Positions 60,001-64,000 of a DNA stretch of 64,000 bases are shown here, in pieces. Source of the stretch: Archilochus colubris (Eukaryota; Chordata; Aves; Apodiformes; Trochilidae). Numbering within the stretch: position 1 is the stretch's first letter; the number at the start of each line of letters is the position of its first letter. Both the position numbers and the translations under genes were made by a program. The notes below the pieces were generated by a model. It did not search any database and had not been told where the DNA came from. It was given only the letters and a program-made list of their open reading frames with translations. The stretch spans positions 2,737,127 through 2,801,126 of the forward strand of contig CM041092.1 of assembly GCA_023079485.1 (NCBI GenBank), in the 5' to 3' direction.

Positions 60001-62965
60001 CTGAATGAAAAAAATCCATATTAATTTTTCCTGGGATTAATTATTAGAGAGCTGTGTTGGGTTTCTTCTCTGGATTTGAGTGTGTGTATTTGCATTTGCC
60101 AAACTTTGGAGCTGCTTATTCCATTTTCTTTTAATAGTGGCTGAACTTTTTATTTATTTTCTGGTCAAACCACAGTTTAACCTTTATTTGGGAATAACTA
60201 AGAGGGGTTTATCTTAGTCAACCTCTCCCCAACAAGACACATGTTCAAATAATTTCAAAACTGCTTTTTCATGCTTCCAAGGTTTGTGACATCAAAGCAT
60301 GTATAAAAAAAGGGGGCAGAAGATGGTGGATTTTTCCTGCTTCTCCCCAGGCTGGAATAGTGATGGAAGTCAACTACCTCTGCAGCAAGGTAAGACCTGG
60401 GTTAGGCAAGATGGTACAAGAATAATTTGGCTGCTTGCAAGTGGTAAATTTCAGCTACATTTTAATAATTTTATACATTTTATTCCCTGAATACTGCAAT
60501 TTTTGTGTGCTGGAAGTTGCAATACTGGGAGTGTAGCTCTTCCTTATGCATTGTCTGAGCTGGTGCTTTAAGTACTAAAATCCAGAAGAGCTGCAGAATG
60601 GAAATTCCACTGGCTATTCCAGGGCTGGATTCTGGAGTGCAGGCAATGCCAAAGTGGTCAAGGGGCAAATTGGTGGTAAAAGGGCAAATTTGGGTGACCA
60701 GTACTAATGGAGGGTGCAAAAAATTTATCAGGGCATGGGGGTTGGATTATTAATGAGGTTTTGCTGGGATGAAGAGTGATGCCCAGGAGGGAGGCCAATT
60801 CTTTGTCGTCCCGATGAGCAGGTAGAAAACAGGGAACTCCTGGTGTTCCTCTCTGCCCAGCATTTGGTATGCATGGGTGTAGGCATTCAGAGAGCCTCAG
60901 ACAGCACTAAACAAGGATTACCCCAGCGCAGAGAGGCAGAGGCAGAGCAAGAGCAGCTGCAGATCCTGGCAGCTTGCACAGCTCTGAGCTGCCGACCCTT
61001 GCAGATGAGGCTGGCACAGACCCCCAGGAATGAGGATGCTACCAAGGCTGAATGGATCTGCATTTATTACCAAAAAAAAAAGGGGGGAGGGGACCAGATC
61101 TGGAAAGTAGGTCCAGGGGAACACCTTGACTTGCCCAGGAAACGAGGAGGCAGCTGTGAATTTGGCAGGGAAATATTTCTTGCTTCGGAGGGTTTGTCAT
61201 CCCAGCCTTGCTCCCTCTCCTTTCAGTCCTGGCTAGGGTTGAGTATTGCCCAAATGGGTAACCCCAGTAAAATTTAGTGTTTTGTGTCATGGATCTGGAA
61301 GAAACAAAACCAGGCCTCCTGCCTAAAACATTTTGGGGCCATACAAACACTATAAATGTGTTATGGAAAGTCATAGATGCTGCTTTGATGGGGAGGCATT
61401 TTCTGTTGTAAGTGAGGAATTAGATCTCTCTCCCTGAGTGAGATTGCTGGCTAAGAAGGGTCATATGGATTTTAGATACGTTTCTTAGGAAAATATGACT
61501 GCATTTTGGACAGATTTGGCCAGTACTTTGCATTACAATGTTGACTTTGCAGAAAGCTTACAAGAAAAATAATAAAAAAACAGGAGCAGAAAAAGCCAAG
61601 GAAACGTATCGTCCCTTTTCAAAAATAAAGGAAAAAAAAAGTGACTTTGGTATCTTGCATTTCCTTAGGAAACCACAATTGTCCTCCACAAGGATTGTTT
61701 CAGCAAATATGGGCAGGCAGAGAAGGATGTTTTAACAATCTGAAGAACTGCAAGCTCAGTCTTGCACTTGGTGAAGAGCAGAATGTAAAGTGATGCCTTT
61801 ACAGAAAGTTCCCGGTGATGGAAGGAGACAAATCACTGATTTGGAATTGGTATTTCCTTGTACTGGATACCTTCATTTCTAGGCAAGGAATGTATTTGAT
61901 CCAAAATTCAGCAATTTAACCTAACAGGCAAATAATTACATAGCCAGCAATTAAAGAAATTTGGGGGAAAAAAAACCCCAAATCATCAAGATCCCTGTAG
62001 CTGAAAACAAGTCTATAAATTAGGGAACAAGGGACAAATCCTAAAGAGGAAAGCAATATACTAAAGAAAGGAAAACTTCATGCATGCAACTTGTATAACA
62101 TTAAGGTTGTGCTTATGCAAGAAGTAAGGGAATTGGGATTAAATTACCAGAATTCAGTGTTAATTCTGAACCTCACCATTTGAATTTTAAAAATTAATTT
62201 ATTTTCCACACTCACAAACAGCATTAAAACATAGAAAAAATAGAGAGCTCAGGCTGTACATAATTAGCAAGTAAATTTTTCAACAAATCAAAGTCCAATG
62301 CCCATCTTTTTCTCCTGTACACACACACACACGTTTGGGCTGTTGTTGTTTCTCTTGTATGCATTGTTATATGCATAGCTGTAAGGTTTTCAAAACTCTT
62401 TACATATTTGTAAAGGGAGAAAAAATGAAGATATTTACCAAAAGAAAGTCTGATATCTCTTTTTCAGCTTTTTGAATAATATGTAGTTGGTTTATTTTGA
62501 TACACAGGTTCAGATTTCAGGAATCAATCTTAAAGGATGTGACCTTACTGGGAATTTCAGCAACAGTCACTGGGATCTGGATCCAGAAGCACTTGGGTGA
62601 TAATGTTTTCTAATTCATTTATCTATTTTCTTTTCTTTTTTGTCAGGAATTTGTTGTAAAGTGTTAACTTTTATACATAGTTCAAAACTGATTAAAACTG
62701 TGAGCTTAGAGGTATTTTCTTTTTTATTTTCCTGAATGACATTCTCTGCAATAAATAAGCTGCAGTCATCAATCACCCTGTTCACTCATCCCTCCAGGAT
62801 GTCCCATGTCCCTTTTTTATGTTTTTTCTTTTAAATACAGTACCTTGATCCCAGAAAACATTTTTAGATCCTGATTTGTGTGGCACTTCTCACCACTATC
62901 ACTTCAAAGTGCCTGACAGTCTGGTGACACCCAAGTTCCTGCACAAAACTGCAAGGAAAAATAAT
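51063..62965. other. Unique noncoding sequence, 12 kb, no gene seen
   Basis: AT-rich and repeat-poor. It has A/T runs at about 51270-51292, 54217-54230, 55362-55394, 56016-56028 and 57720-57744. Octamers ATTTGCAT lie at 55558-55565 and 60088-60095, and a short (AC)n at about 62318-62332. Stretches near 53900-54030 and 55850-56000 look like conserved-type DNA. The 144-codon plus frame at 60843-61277 has no recognisable features and contains a low-complexity Lys-Gly part. Confidence 0.5.
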
Positions 62966-63427
62966 TTAGGGGGTACTAATTATTGATAATGTGTAGAAAA
63001 GGAGTAGGAGTGTAATAGGGAAAATTATCAGTATAAAATGTATAGACAATTTTATATCTGAAAGAACGGGCTGGATCAAATATACCACTTTTTCAGATGC
63101 ATTTGGTTTTATAAAAGCAACAAATAGGACTCCAGACCCAGTTTGCTTCACTACTTTTATTTTAAATAATGTACCATTTTGGTTTCTGTCATTCCAGCTC
63201 CATGAAAAGCCACCAGAATCTTGGTGAAGCTCATCTAGAGAACATTGTGTGGTTGGTGTTTTATAATAAATTCCATTAGAGAGACACACATGTAAATGAA
63301 TCATGCAAAAGAAATGCAATTTCTGCCTGGATCTGCCATGATTTTTTAAATTTTGCACTTCTTTCTTTGGCTCTGAAATCAGAATTTCATACACTGAAAG
63401 AAGCCAAATTACACAATAAATCTGCAA
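62966..63427 (-). other. 153-codon open frame, possible exon or chance frame
   Basis: This minus-strand frame starts with a short hydrophobic stretch (IYCVIWLLSVYEILI), has two Cys in a CMIHLHVCLSNG part near residues 40-52, N-glycosylation sequons near NGT and NAS, and a strongly hydrophobic end (SIHFILIIFPITLLLLFYTL) before the stop, like a type I membrane protein. On the minus strand, a pyrimidine-rich TTGGCTTCTTTCAG precedes codon 12 or so and would do as a splice acceptor. I do not recognise the protein. For DNA of this composition, a frame of this length is expected about 0.4 times by chance in 64 kb, so chance is a fair explanation. No promoter, polyA signal or neighbouring exon was identified. 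Confidence 0.2.
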
Positions 63428-64000
63428 GGCTCAGCTATAAAATCTGTAGGGATTTGAATGAACAGAAATTTACTCAAAGATGACTTCTTTGAGTGTCACT
63501 TCTCTTTCTCCACATTAATTCATCTTGAGCACAAGACATGTGCAGTGTGAATCAGATCATTAAATGGGAATCTTTGGAATACTCCACAAGGTGCATTTCA
63601 CTAAGGGTTGGGGTTGTTTTGTCCTTAAATACTGAGGATGCATTAAGATAATTGCAATAGTCTAATTAGGCTTTCTCCTAAAAATGACTTGTCTACCAGT
63701 GGTTTAATAGATAAAGGATTTTAAAGGGGTTAGAGAGAGAACCAGTTAGAGTAATCAGAGAAGAAAAAGTGCTGAAGGTATCATGAAGCCTCATAATTAA
63801 ATTGAAGCTTACAGCTCAATTAAACTTGAGCATCATTATGCATAAAACATCAGTGGGCATCAAGAGCCCAATAAAAGGAGATGCTATCAGTGTTAACAGC
63901 CAAAAGGTAACACATAATATGGATTGGACCAGTCTTCCAGATGAAGTCAAGCAAAATTGGGAATAAATTTGAAATACAACCTGAGCCACATCTAATAAGC
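63428..64000. other. Unique noncoding sequence to the window end
   Basis: AT-rich and repeat-free. The stretch 63770-63930, with words such as CATAATTAAATTGAAGC and CATCATTATGCATAAAAC, has a conserved-element-like texture. No gene was recognised. Confidence 0.45.

Noticed and set aside
60843..61277. 144-codon plus-strand frame
   Set aside because: Contains a run-derived Lys-Gly segment and no recognisable motif. The start region resembles degraded CR1-like text only weakly.

Overview
The window looks like nuclear DNA from a bird, most probably a songbird. The decisive evidence is a set of CR1 LINE retrotransposon copies of the avian type: 5'-truncated, with remnants of the ORF2 reverse transcriptase, and ending in the ATTCTATG-type terminal microsatellite that marks the CR1 3' end. 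Base composition is AT-rich (roughly 60 percent, judged by eye). There are many A/T runs and hexa- and nonanucleotide pyrimidine tracts, and no sign of bacterial, organellar or exogenous viral genome organisation. I find no convincing protein-coding gene, tRNA, rRNA or CRISPR array. The window reads as intergenic or deep intronic sequence.

Layout. 0-5 kb: unique sequence with one old CR1 tail (422-640), then a 332-bp almost pure pyrimidine tract (4949-5280). 6-10 kb: a 304-bp TG...CA insertion with a 6-bp target-site duplication (6080-6383), an old CR1 tail (7178-7320), and a CR1 copy (9170-9848) flanked by 97-bp direct repeats. 12.5-13.1 kb: a 45-bp minisatellite of 12 copies. 15.2 kb: a 21-bp tandem repeat. 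18.3-19.2 kb: the longest CR1 copy in the window. 21.6 kb: a CAT/CAC triplet array. 24.5-24.75 kb: a second long pyrimidine tract, built of a 9-mer and then a 17-mer. 25.44-25.55 kb: a 111-bp foldback element with perfect 34-bp arms and a 6-bp target-site duplication, related at its 5' end to the 304-bp insertion. 31.9-39.3 kb: three more CR1 copies. 39.3-50.4 kb: unique AT-rich DNA, with the densest conserved-element-like stretch (about 43.9-46.2 kb) and four perfect ATTTGCAT octamers. 50.4-51.1 kb: a very degraded CR1. 51-64 kb: unique DNA, with one 153-codon open frame (62966-63427, minus strand) that could be an exon but is equally consistent with chance.

There is no operon or pathway logic here, because the content is transposon remnants, satellites and candidate regulatory DNA. 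The observations most worth checking are the 97-bp duplications at the exact CR1 boundaries, the pair of related TG...CA insertions (one a perfect hairpin), and the octamer excess in the gene-poor DNA.
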